NCBI GenBank assembly: GCA_034620365.1
Contig: JAQGEQ010000084.1
Location: 1,426,001-1,490,000 of the forward strand
Direction of reading: 5' to 3'
DNA: 64,000 bases
Source: Pegea sp. RAD2-039
Lineage: Eukaryota; Chordata; Thaliacea; Salpida; Salpidae
The notes under the pieces were generated by a model. That model saw nothing but the letters and a program-made list of their open reading frames with translations, had not been told where the DNA came from and did not search any database. Position numbers and translations under genes: made by a program. This document shows, one piece after another, positions 36,134-47,484 of this stretch; the first letter of the stretch is position 1; each line of letters begins with the position of its first letter.

Positions 36134-36822
36134 CTCAATTAGGTTTCTTATAAGGAACTATTTTGGTGCTAAGATTATCTTTCATCTAAAATAAATTTGA
36201 ATAATTTTGATGAGTGACCGTCATATACCAAAATTACAAATATGAGCAAATATAAATTTCTAACTGAAAATCAGAGGTCTCTGAAATAAATCAAAAGCAA
36301 ATATTGAAGCTTACAATAAGGAATTATTAACGCTGGCCAGGTCACAACTTTTAATGCAAGGTTTATAACCAGATATCGGACTCAGGAAAATTAGTATTTA
36401 CATTTTGTCATGCTAAACAACTAGAGCCAAACACAATAGTAATCGATGACGTCATAACAATTTAAAGTTAAATTTCTTTTCTTCAGGTAGTCAAGAAGCT
36501 CTTTAAGTGTCATCACTTCCATGAAGTGACCTGCACTTTTCTTCTAAATGTACTTCTAATTAGAAAATTACTTAACAGCTATTTAAAGTAAAGATCGATA
36601 TATAATCAGAGTCTTCATCTTAAAAATGAGACGATGGAGTCCGATGAACGAAGGACTTGAAAACTAACAAAGAGATCTAACTTCTCTATACGTCACAGCT
36701 GCAAATAAGATAACGACATCATCACTGAATGTACAAACATTAAGATTGAGTATAAATAGTTTTAGTATTTTGATTAAAAAGTAAGTCATTACGATTACTT
36801 CCATCCTCGTAAGTAATCCATT
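36134..36822. other. Short intergenic region between LINE and SOSS-B copy 1
   Basis: No gene seen. It contains a TGACGTCA palindrome (36447-36454) and a hairpin at about 36635-36656 that superficially resembles part of a hammerhead ribozyme, discussed and rejected elsewhere. Confidence 0.4.
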
Positions 36823-37323
36823 CTAGAAATCAGACTTGTCGCGGTTAGCAGAATCTTGTTGAGTTTTATACGAGCATGATGCTTGATCTTTTTGAGGACC
36901 ACTAGAGTTCAGTTTATTTTCATAATTTTGTCTCAACCATTCAGGATTGATCGCACTCATGTCGGGTTTTATGCTAAACAGCATACGAAGCTCGCCAATT
37001 TTACGTATAAGGCCTTCCTTGCCAACATAAACTGTCAGACAGCCTTTGAAAAGTGCAGTATAACATCTAGTTAACTGTAAGATGTCACCAGGTTGAATTA
37101 CATCACAGTAATCGCCCCAAACAGAAAACTTAACAGACCCAGTTTTATCAGCAATCCTACAATTCTTTACTTTTATTCCTTTCTTAGTCACATGCGAGTT
37201 TGGGTCAATTTCTACAACAATAGCAATTAATTCAAACGATGTTAGTTGGGGGCGAAGGTCCTTGATGTTTATTTTAGCATCTTTTTTCAGTTGTACTGAT
37301 GTAGAAGAAGATTTTTCCATCAT
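36823..37323 (-). CDS. NABP: SOSS complex subunit B-like (NABP) ssDNA-binding protein, copy 1
   Basis: Intronless 166-codon frame. Residues about 15-115 form one OB fold: INIKDLRPQL, VKNCRIADKTGSV, FSVWGDY, IQPGDILQLTRCY, LFKGCLTVYVG. This matches human NABP1/NABP2 (hSSB2/hSSB1; IKPGLKNLNL, VADKTGSINISVW, IQPGDIIRLTKGY, FKGCLTLYTG). The tail is short and polar, lacking the long Pro/Gly-rich C-terminus of the vertebrate proteins. The family binds single-stranded DNA and works with INTS3 in double-strand-break repair. A second copy lies 3.1 kb away on the same strand. Vertebrate NABP genes have introns, so intronless copies suggest retroposition, then duplication or gene conversion. Both frames are intact, so they look functional. 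Confidence 0.88.
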   Translation of the reverse strand: MMEKSSSTSVQLKKDAKINIKDLRPQLTSFELIAIVVEIDPNSHVTKKGIKVKNCRIADKTGSVKFSVWGDYCDVIQPGDILQLTRCYTALFKGCLTVYVGKEGLIRKIGELRMLFSIKPDMSAINPEWLRQNYENKLNSSGPQKDQASCSYKTQQDSANRDKSDF

Positions 37324-39859
37324 TCAATTGTTATTAAATATTTACAAACTTATAAACAAGACTATCTGAAACGCATCAACTAAAGGTAACACAAAAATAA
37401 GTACAAAATAGGATTAAATATAAAGAGTTACAACTTCAATAGTAAAGTCACAAAAGCAATAGTTAAGGAGAATAACTACAAAAAAAAAGATTTTTATAAA
37501 CATATGTACTTCATTTCGTAATTAGTTTTATATTTCTTTTAGGTTTTTAGCCATTTTGTATATGAAAATTTCTCCAAGAATATTACTGTGATTGCAAAAT
37601 TATTACTTGAGTGTTTTTATCTAATCGTAAAAATTATATCCATAATAGGATGTAGAACTATTTCTAATTTAATGACCATATTTAAAGTTTAATATTTGCA
37701 TTTACCTTTTTTCTCATGACAAAACTGATTTTCAAATAAATGAATGCAGAAAACAGGTATTCGTCTCAAATTATTAAAGTATTATTTAAAGTTATACAAA
37801 TGTAAGGCTCTGTAGCCGATGATAAGGCAAAAATAAAAAAAAACTGCTTTCAAATTTAATATAAATAAATTTTATCTTTGAATCGAGGAAGCCGATTGGA
37901 TTGTTTATTAGATTCAAAGCAAAGTTATTAAACAAAAGTAAACATAAAAATATAAAATAATCTTGCAAAGAAAAACTAGAAAAGAAAGATCTTTAGATCC
38001 ACCTAAAGATCTTTCAAGTAATTGTTTTTTAAAACTAACTAGTTAGGGTTTGAAAAGTAATAACTTTAAAATATCAAACTATTTAACACTTAACAAATAT
38101 TTAGAAAGTAGAAAATTGACTAAGGCATAAAACAGATACACAAACCAATATGAAAATAATTTTTAAATATATAAAAAATTGCTATAAATACTACTATATA
38201 TGGCTAATAACAAAGAAGATTCTACAATTCTAAATACTTTTTATCAAATACTTACCATGTTAAAGATGCCTAAACTAGCTTTAGTCAGTCCAAATGCAAC
38301 AAAGAATTGTTTATTTGAAGAGTAAAAAAATAATCATGCTTCCACAAAAGGTTTACAAATTTAGATTTTAACATATACAAATTTAATCATAATAAAATTG
38401 TTGAAATGTCAGAAATTTTAAAGATTAGGACAAAGATCAAAACCACATTAATAAAAAAAAAAGTATTATTTTATTAAATTTAACCTTTTTTATAGATAAG
38501 TTGATATATAACCTGGAATTCAAACAATTTTATCTGTTAAAGAAAGTCAGGCCTATGCTAACAAATCTTACTAAGCTACAATTACGTTTATTTCTTTTAT
38601 TTATCTATTTTGTACTTATTTATAGCTCTTATATGTATTTAATTCAAAAAATAGTTGAAGCTCTTACTTACTACAAATCAAACTTTTTATATTTTTCTAT
38701 CTTACGTAATATAAAAGCATCATAAAAATTATGAATCGTTTTAACAGCGATATTGTCTGAAGTACTGCAAAAAGTACAAAACTACTTTCAAAGGTATTCA
38801 ACAATTTTAGCAGTTTAAGTTGTGTAGCTCTACAGCCAATAAAACCATAATTAAATAACTATGTCATAGAAATCTTAGATTTAGTAATCGCAACAGAGCA
38901 TAATTTGGATATACTCAGATACATCTAAGTCTGCCTTTGTTTCCTTAAACACTTTCAGATGTTGTCTAATATTAAAAAATATCTTATAATTAGGTTTTTG
39001 AATTATATCGTAAGACTGTAAATAATTTGAAATTTAATTTTAGTAGTTTTTTTTTAATACTTTTTTCTAAAATTTATAATTTCAAACGAAAACCTTTTTT
39101 GTGTCTATTCAGTGCATGTATAAAATGCCACTTAAAGTATACATGGTCAGCCCTAAGTCACTAATAACTGCCAGAAACACATTTTTTGATATTGCTGACT
39201 TTGTAACAAACTTGAAGAGAAATAGTTTATGAATTTGTTGATCTATGTGAGCTGCAATTCAGGTTTAACTGTGATCAACAAATGATACATAAAATAAATA
39301 TATCAAGCATGCTTTCTAAGATGACAAATTTTTACTCCAAGGGGTTACCATATAGATTTTTTTAACTTGAATTATTACAATGTTGGTTAAAGTTTGTTCA
39401 AACAACTTGGTTATAAATAGCATTATTCAAGTTATAAACCATTCTGGTAATCAAAGCACTGTTTGCAAGAATAGTTCTAAGTTTACTGGAAAGTCTTTTC
39501 ATTTAAAAAAATGAAACCAAAGATCTTTTTTTATCAATCTGTTTTTAACGACCGCTACTGTACGAGCAAGACTGGATGAGAAGTGGACCAGGAAACGTTT
39601 TAGATTGGCCCCTTAGCCAGTGGTGACTAATAGGGCTAGATGTTGGCTTTAAAACTCAAAAAGATGTTTTTTTCCTCAAATAATTTTCTTGATTATAAAA
39701 TTGTTAATTAATTAATATTTCTACTCAATGCATTACTGCGAATGACAAATTCAGCAGCTCTTATAGAGAACAAAAACCAAATATTATAATTATAGAGATA
39801 ATTGAAAGGTCTTAAGTGTATCACAATTTAATAACAATATAGAAAGAATCGAAACACTT
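37324..39859. other. Spacer between the SOSS-B copies, no gene seen
   Basis: AT-rich sequence. The frame at 38501-38725 is Tyr/Leu/Phe-rich noise. The part around 39540-39660 is less AT-rich and could be upstream remnant of the decayed LINE that follows. Confidence 0.4.
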
Positions 39860-40272
39860 TCGAGGCATAAGTGAAACGTGAATTATAGATCAAAAATTTG
39901 ATATGACAAAGTAGAAGAGTAAGGCGATCGTCTTTTTAAATATCTTTTCTGGATCAAATTGCTTTAATCATATCTTTTAGAAGAGATGTGTAAATTTTCA
40001 TATAGTGATGGAATCAGGAAGAGAATTCAAAACCTTGGGTACCCTTCAAAAAGCTGTAAACCTACAAAAGTTGTTGAGCGCTTTAATTTCGAATAACGAG
40101 TCTCAGAGGATGCATGAGAGATTGCGATCTTTAAAGTATTCTATGGAGTAAAGATGAGAAAACCCGTTAATAATTTTAGATAGTAGTATAAGGTAAGGAA
40201 AAAGGTGTCGGTGTTTCAAGGATTTAATATTTAGCTTATAGATAGGTCTTTGTAAGAGAAAAAGGCCATCCA
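39860..40272 (-). mobile_element. Decayed LINE 3' fragment
   Basis: On the minus strand, starting near 40272, one frame reads GLFLLQRPIYKLNIKSLKHRH, LILLSKIINGFSHL and SLFEIKALNNFCRF, then R-V-P-K-V-L-N-S-L-P-D-S-I. This is the R-x-P-x-x-W-N-x-L-P pattern found at the end of LINE reverse transcriptases. Several in-frame stops (TGA) interrupt it, so it is dead. It seems older than, and different in sequence from, the copy at 35160-36133. Confidence 0.6.
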
Positions 40273-40427
40273 ACATCTAATTGATAAATTTTGATAAAAA
40301 ATAATTTGAAGAAATTACAAAAAACAAAATTTTTTTCAAAAATATTTTATTTTGTAGAAAAGTTTGATAAAAACGCAAATCATCTAAACTCAAAACCATT
40401 TTTGTTTCTCAAATACTTTAGTTGATG

Positions 40428-40928
40428 TCAAACGTCAGCAGGTTTGTCTCGCTTATTACGAGCTGGTTGAGTTTTGTAGGAACTTGTAGCTTTATTTTGT
40501 TGAAGAGCCGCAGAGTTGGTTTTGCTATCATAAAACTGCTTTACCCATTCAGGGTTTACTTCACTCATGTCTGGGGTTTCGCTGAACAACATACAAAACT
40601 CGCCTACTTTACGTATAGCTCCAAATTTGCCAACATAAACTGTCAGACAACCTTTGAAAAGTGAAGCATAACATCGAGTTAACTGTAAGATGTCACCAGG
40701 TTGAATTACACTACAGTAATCGCCCCAAACTGATAAATTTACAGATCCAGTTTGATCAGCAATCTTACAAGTTTTCACTTCATTCCCATCTTTGGTCATA
40801 TACGAGTTAGGCGCTGTTTGCAAAACAATCACAGTTAGATTGAATGAAGTCAGTTGGGGATAAATATCTTTAATATTCATTTTAGAGTCTTCATTATGAG
40901 GTACTGATGTTGAAGTAGATCTGATCAT
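40428..40928 (-). CDS. NABP: SOSS complex subunit B-like (NABP) ssDNA-binding protein, copy 2
   Basis: Intronless 166-codon frame, the same length as copy 1. The OB fold occupies about residues 15-115 and is closer to the vertebrate proteins than copy 1 in places: VKTCKIADQTGSVNLSVW, IQPGDILQLTRCY, LFKGCLTVYVG, then KVGEFCMLFSETPDMSE, matching K-I-G-E-F-C-M-V-Y-S-E-x-P-x-x-S-E. The C-terminal 40 residues are polar and basic. DNA identity with copy 1 is very high through the beta-barrel, including a run of about 33 identical bases, but falls off at both ends. Same predicted job: ssDNA binding in a SOSS-like repair complex. Having two copies could allow separate expression. Confidence 0.88.
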   Translation of the reverse strand: MIRSTSTSVPHNEDSKMNIKDIYPQLTSFNLTVIVLQTAPNSYMTKDGNEVKTCKIADQTGSVNLSVWGDYCSVIQPGDILQLTRCYASLFKGCLTVYVGKFGAIRKVGEFCMLFSETPDMSEVNPEWVKQFYDSKTNSAALQQNKATSSYKTQPARNKRDKPADV

Positions 40929-43501
40929 CTTTTGATTTTCAGTAATTGTCTTTCAAATAACGAGTAGCAGTTATTTGAACAGTGTAAAATACATAAACCC
41001 AAGATAAAACAACAGCAAAGAATAGGACCTATATTAAAACAAGACAGAAATTAATAAAAACAGTTTTCATAAAAATAGAATCAAATATCATTTATCTAAA
41101 ATATAGTGTGATAAAAAGTCAAAATTCAATTTTTTAATTCAAAATAATTTTAAAGCAGTTATAACTAAAATAACTAAAAAATCATAAATAACTTGAAAGA
41201 TACAATAAACTTTCATATACACTAAGACTTAAAATATTTTAAATTTTTTGTACATAATCTACATTATATTCTGAAAATATACTGAAACTATTACTTAAAT
41301 TACAACAATAATACTTCATGCTTTCTAATAGAATTATGTATTAAATAATAATATCAATAGAATTTAAGGGGAATAATAAAATAATCACCAAATTTAGACT
41401 TATTTCTGTACACCAATTAGTTTTTACCATGACAAGATAGAAATATCACCCAATTCTGAAATAAGAAAGTTATTTAAACAAAAAAAAATACTTCATGCAA
41501 CAAATCTATGATATTAAAATCTTTAAATATGATAATTAAATGAATTATCACAATACATCAATACAAACATAGTTTTAATAGGGTTTATAGCCTTATAATA
41601 AAATATCAGACTATAAGTTTATAAAAGATTATAAAAACAATAATAAAATATTGACATATAAACTTAAAAGTAAATCTATAAAATCAAAAAATATATTTAT
41701 GCATAAAAAAAAATATTCATTTATACAAAAAATATTTGCAACTACAATATTAGAATAATTACACAATTCAAGTGTTATAGGCCATTAATTAAATAACAAA
41801 ATAAGAAATCAACTAAAATGTAAAACAAAAACTAACTATGATATCACAATATATGATAACACAACAAAGTTAAAAAGTTTAAATAAATTATACATAAAAG
41901 ACATAAATTTACATCAAAAACTAAAACAATTTTATTTTTATATAAATCTTTGAAAACTAGTATATCATTATTAATACTAAACTCTTAATTTTATAATTCT
42001 TTCAAATAGTTTATACTAACCAAAAATTAAAACAAGGCCGAAGAATTAATAAAGAAGTCCTTTTTAGATATACATAAAATTTACTCTCTTAAATATAAAT
42101 GAAAAAAAGTAAACTTTTTGCAGTCTAATAAAATTAGATGATTTCTACAACCATAAAGTACTTAATTAATTTGAGCAGTTTTTAGTAAAATTAAATATAT
42201 AAATTTATAATTGACAACAAACCTTATAAATTATGAACAAAAATATGTTAAAATATTAATATAATTACAACATTAAAAAGAAATTTTATACAACTAAAAT
42301 GTTGATTCTGAATAAATAAAAACAAAACTGCTATGTCGGTCAATAATAAAAAATAGTTTTATATTTAAATATATTAAGGATATATACTTTAACTCTTACA
42401 GTTTCAATAGATCAAGTAAAAATGTTAGCTGTTAAACAGAACTTCAAAAACTTGGGGCTTATTTATTTCTTTTATTTAGAATAATTTTTTCTGAAAAAAA
42501 ACGAGTTAAAATCTTAAAAAATTTATTATACTTATAATTAAAGAATAAAAAAATCTCTTTTTCAACAAATCCTTTATTTGCAAAATACTACCGTTAAACC
42601 GTTTGTTAGTTTAAAATATCAGATAGTTTAAGCCTAATTGATAAATTAGAGAAATATCAAATTAAAAACTATTAAATTTTATAATTTTATTTGTGAAATT
42701 TAGACAGCATAAAAAGTTCTTCAAATTTTAATTGAACCTTATGTAAAACCTTCTGTTATCCATTAAATTTAAGTTTTTAATGTTTTACAGAGTGTTTCCC
42801 AAACAAATAGTAATATTCTAAAAGTTGTTTTTTGCAGATTAATAATTAAATAAGTTTTATTTCAACCCTTGGAAAAACACAAGACTACATCCTTACTCAA
42901 ATGCAAAACTTAAAACAATAGGATTACTTTCATCATAACAAATGTATGAAATTTGATCATAAATAGGCAACTGAATTACATAATGACTAAAGTTATTTTG
43001 TAATGATGGTAACATTGACAACAGTATAAGTTAAATTAATTTACTAATGCTGTCAAATAAATTAGAACAAAAAAGTCAGAAAGCCTAATACTTAAATGAT
43101 ATCTAGTTGACTTTAAAATTGGGATAGTTGTCTAAAGATTTTTTTATCTCACAATTAATGAAAGATTGACTCTTATAATTTACCAGAATTATTAACTCGA
43201 CTGGACATTAATTAAATTTTCTTTTATAAAATGGCTATTTGGCTATTTCTAACTCTTGATAAATGCTATATAAACATTCAAAGAAGAAGCATTACATCGA
43301 ATATACAGCAATGGATGTATCAGTTTAATGAATTCCTATCTAAATATATGTATTCGTCTAGCCTCAAAATAGAGTTGCAAAATTGATTTGTGAGTATGGT
43401 TTACATGTATTTGAATACATGATCAATACTGATGAATACACTCTAAAAAATACAAATAAAAGGAAAAATGCTACTATAAAAGGTGCTTTGGTGTGCACTA
43501 C
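40929..43501. other. Extremely AT-rich intergenic region, no gene seen
   Basis: Apart from homopolymer-like A/T runs I see no exon, RNA gene or mobile element. It is the upstream flank of SOSS-B copy 2. Confidence 0.45.
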
Positions 43502-43614
43502 CATAAGCAGAAGAGTCCTTATCACCGACTATTCGAAAATTGCTGGATTTATCTGTTTGATCATTTTTTTGCTTAGTTCTTTTGGAAAGTTTTGTACACT
43601 GCCTCAATAAGTTA
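43502..43614 (-). other. Orphan exon-like segment
   Basis: On the minus strand this is an open segment bounded by TTTAG (acceptor side, 43615 and above) and GGTAGT (donor side). It encodes a polar, coding-like peptide (NLLRQCTKLSKRTKQK, then SSNFRIVGDKDSSAYG). No partner exons were found, so it may be a lone exon of an undetected gene, a pseudogene piece or chance. Confidence 0.25.
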
Positions 43615-44574
43615 CTAAACAGACTCAATTATTGCTAATTATTTATTGCTTTGATATTTATGTTAATTATAGTTAACTATAATATTTAAAAGTACTAAAT
43701 GTTTTTTGTCTTACATTTGTGGCCTTAATTAGTTAAGCCCAGTTTAGGGCCCAACAGTTGAATTTATTTTTAAATCATACCACTTTTAAATCAAGCTGTA
43801 ATATACTGTGCAACTATAGAAAAAACAAATTTGGTAATCTAAAAGTTAGTATATTTTTAGAATTATCCACCATAATTATTATTACTTTGAAAAAATGAAT
43901 GTCTTTTGTTCAGCTAGTTGTTTTTTAAAACCGGTCATTTTCAAACCAAAAAAAGATATCACATTATTACCTTGAAATGGTCTGAATACTAGCTAGATGG
44001 TTTTAATTAATGTTCAAATATTCTTAGATTGATAAATTGTGCTGTAATTGGATTGTGAAACAGATTTTCAATGTTTTTTTATTTCTGCTTCTTGTAAGAT
44101 GCATTTTCAATGTTAAGATAATTTCTTTTAAATGTTTATTTGCCTTAATAGATTTTTCTGATATTTATCTGCATTAGTGATTGCTTATGAGGTTTGTAAT
44201 ATAGCTTTTGTTCTTTTAAAATTTTAGATTCCTTTTTTGCATAGAATATTTTAAGCTTATAATAATATTATTTAAGAATATTTATCAAATTATTTTCCTT
44301 AAAAACTATAAATTAAAACTTAAAAAATAACCCTAAAAAAATGTTCTTCAGTTTTTCAAAATTTTCGGAAAACAATTAGTTTCTTCTATTTTGGTTTCTT
44401 TGTAATATTTAAAATTTAAATTTATTTCATATTAATGTTTTTTGCTCTTTTTATTCTATTTTATTTGCAATAAATTAATAATGAAATTTAATCAGATTAT
44501 TAAACAAGAAAACCAGTTTTTCTTCTCAACTGTGATTTCATGGTTTATTATATGTCAATTGTTTATTTTTAGAA
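43615..44574. other. Intergenic, no gene seen
   Basis: AT-rich upstream flank of the DUF4614-like gene. It ends in a pyrimidine-rich acceptor whose AG (44571-44572) is two bases before the ATG. Confidence 0.4.
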
Positions 44575-47446
44575 ATGAATATGAATTATAATTTTGAGAA
44601 TCTTTCTTCAAGTGAAGATTCAGTCATATCTGCTTCTTTTTTTCTTAAAAAGGCCCCTGGCGACGAGACTGTACAAAACAGTGAAAAAACAGAAAAGTAA
44701 AAATTATAAATAATAAAACATTTTGATAACTTTAGTCTTATAATTTAGATCACCCAAATTGCAAAATATTAAGATTTCAAATAAGAAGAAATCATCTTTT
44801 TTTGGAAATCTTGATCTTCAGAAACCTTTGGACACCTTAGGTCGATTCGAACAACTTGAGAATGAAATAAAAATGCGTTCTAAAAACCAAGCAAATGTAA
44901 ATAAGCATGTGCTAGTTTTAAAGTGATTAAAGTTGTTTATGTCACTATTGTCTTACTAAAGCTGCTTTCATTTTAATAACTTTACTTTATTTTCTAGATA
45001 ATGTTACTAATACTTTTTGATTCAAAATTTTTATTAAGAATATATTTAGGAATAGTTAAAATGGAATCAATACAAAAATGTTGGATTCGATTTTGATAAC
45101 TTTTTAATAAATCACTTTAAATAAATTTATTATATTCTTAATCTTGCTTACCTTAAAATAAACAAACTGAATTTTGGAACAGGTACTGCAATCTTTATCA
45201 GATATTGACATTAGCTCAGACTACGAAATTAAAAAAGATTTGGCTGAGATAAAAGAAATAAAACATAAAAGGTAACATCTGTAATGATCAAACATTCGTG
45301 TTAACTTTCACTAGTAAGCAGTAGATTTTTCTTAATAGGCTAGATCAAATTTTTATATTATGATGTAAAAATCAACATCTTAACCTTTTCGTAAAAATAT
45401 TTATAATTTACAGTTCAAATGATGATGCGGCTAAACAAACTATCAATTTGATTGAAAAGTTAGAGCCTATAAGAATTTTAGATAAAGTATAATATTTATT
45501 TTTATTTAGTTTATAACTGTTTCAAATATTAATTAAATATTTTCTTAACTTTATAGATGATTTTACCAATTGAATCAAAAAATCCACCAAAAAGTGTCAT
45601 GAAAAAAAAGAAAGCCAAAGTTACAGACTCAAAGAAATCTGTGGTGAGATGATCTCTAAAATTTGTTTAGATTTAATCTTAAATCAATTTCAGCTCACAC
45701 CCATTACTTGTTTATTTATTTTCCAATAATTTTGATTGTCAACTTATTTATTCAACAATTTTTTGAAAATAAATAATTTTTTAAGTCTTTCGACTTAGAA
45801 GAAACCAAGTACAGTCCTGATGAAGTATCTCTTGATAGTTTTATGGAAGATGTTGCTCAAACTTCATCTGTTAGTGATGATATTACGAGTCTCGATGAAG
45901 TTCTGGAATCCAAATTACAGAATATTATGTCTTTAGACGACTTAATGCCAGTAAACCAACTTCAATTGGTAATTTTTTGATTTGCGAATATTTTTAATGC
46001 CCTAGTTTGATACGGGTTTGGTTTTAATTTAGGTAAATTAGTAGCCCCATAAAGATTTTTCTTACTTTTGTTTCATATATTGTAACTACTACTTCATAAG
46101 TATCTCTTAAACATTTGTATTCTAATGAACATACAGACATCTATGACAGAAAAAATATCTAAATAATAAAAATGCTATTTTCATATTGCCTCAAATTCTA
46201 CAGAAATTTTAATAAATATAATCTTTTATTTGAAGACTCTTTCAAAAGGACTCGATTTTAGACGGTAAAAGTTTTATTTAAATATTTTATACTTTGCAGA
46301 ATATAAGCGAAGTGAATGATCTTGTAGAGATCAAATCAAACAAGTTTGTCTTAATAAATATATTCAGCAACTTTGTAGCTAATAACATGATTTTCAGATC
46401 ATCTCTTTCATCTGTTCCTACTTCCATCAACTCTCCAAGTAGTGGAAGTATCAAGCGGAAGTTGAATATCCGTACTATCGAAGATCTGACATCAATGTCC
46501 CATGGAAGCAGCAATTCTTCCGGAAGAAAGAAGAAACAGAAAACAAATAAATCTAGAAAAGAAGCCTCAGTATCAGGTATCAATTAGCATCTTGGTCTTC
46601 TATTTTCCTGACTTTTATTAACATCAGAAACAGCAGTCTCAACTTCATCTTCAATCAAGGAATTGAGTGGAGGTCCTCGAGCTGATGAAGCCCAAAAAGT
46701 ACTTCAGAGCTTAGAATCTAATATAATTTCAAGAAGTGATACTTTAAAAGATACAGATAGTATTTCAACTGAAATTAATGAAGGTAAAAACTTTCAACGT
46801 TTCGCAAATTAACAGAATTTATCAAAGAAATTCCGAACAGAGTTTGAAGAAGCTGCAAAATCAGAATCTTCTAATATTTCTTATTCTACAAATTTCTCTG
46901 AGTTTTCATCAACCAAAACAAAATCTTTAGCAACTCCAAAACAAACTGATACTTCAGAATATTCTTCGGATTTTGATACAAGTGAAACAGCAACAGAAGA
47001 AGCTCCTTTAAACTTGATAAAAAAGTTACCAGCAAAATCACAAATAGATCCTTTCAAATTACCTTCACCTAGTTCGTTTGATTTGAAGCAAGCAATTTGA
47101 CTATTTTAAATGATATCATTTTTAGCTCTAACAAACCGGTACTTGTACGAACCAACTCATTTCATGAATAACTGCTCGCTGACTACTAAACCTCCTTCAA
47201 ATTTGACATCATTTGATGACATCATGAGATTTCAAATTGAACTTACCAGGTAAGTGTCGATGATGACGTCATTTCAACTTTTGCTGCAAGTGACAAATTT
47301 TTCACCTTTTCAGGGAATTTATTGAACGTTCAAACTCATTATATAAGCAAGCTGAGAGTGTTCTACCTGCTAAGTATCACTATACATCACTTAAAGATAC
47401 TAAAAAAATGATTAATAATATTCGTGGAAAAAAAACAGTTGCTTAA
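44575..47446 (+). CDS. DUF4614 / C19orf44-like protein, about twelve exons
   Basis: Exons 44575-44696, 44749-44896, 45183-45271, 45414-45486, 45557-45643, 45786-45968, 46300-46343, 46398-46576, 46628-46783, 46841 to about 47060, 47126-47249 and 47314-47446 keep phase. The donor of the tenth is uncertain (two GT candidates give the same phase). Most of the protein is disordered, Ser/Thr/Glu/Lys-rich, with patches typical of this family (SEYSSDFD). The C-terminus is the conserved part: ALTNRYL-like start, then FQIELTREFIERSNSLYKQA and KYHYTSLKDTKKMI. These resemble the QQFVENSRQLH and YHTLEEAKEYI blocks at the end of human C19orf44. The cellular role is unknown. Intron 46344-46397 is 54 bases and in frame, so its retention would also be tolerated. 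The ATG is preceded by AG plus two bases. Confidence 0.65.
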
Positions 47447-47478
47447 AGATGTATAAACGATACAGAGTTTGATTTGTC

Positions 47479-47484
47479 AATAAA
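47479..47484 (+). promoter_or_regulatory. Candidate poly(A) signal of the DUF4614-like gene
   Basis: AATAAA lies 33 bases after the stop codon, with another AATAAA-containing stretch about 25 bases on. Spacing suits a very short 3' UTR. Confidence 0.5.

Noticed and set aside
36625-36700. Hammerhead ribozyme-like motif (GATG, hairpin GAGTCC/GGACTT, GAAA, later GTC)
   Set aside because: The core needs CTGATGA; three core positions differ, an extra base precedes GAAA, and I could not pair stem I. At best a decayed copy. A covariance-model scan would decide.
38501-38725. Plus-strand 74-codon hydrophobic frame
   Set aside because: Low-complexity composition expected of random AT-rich sequence; no supporting signals.
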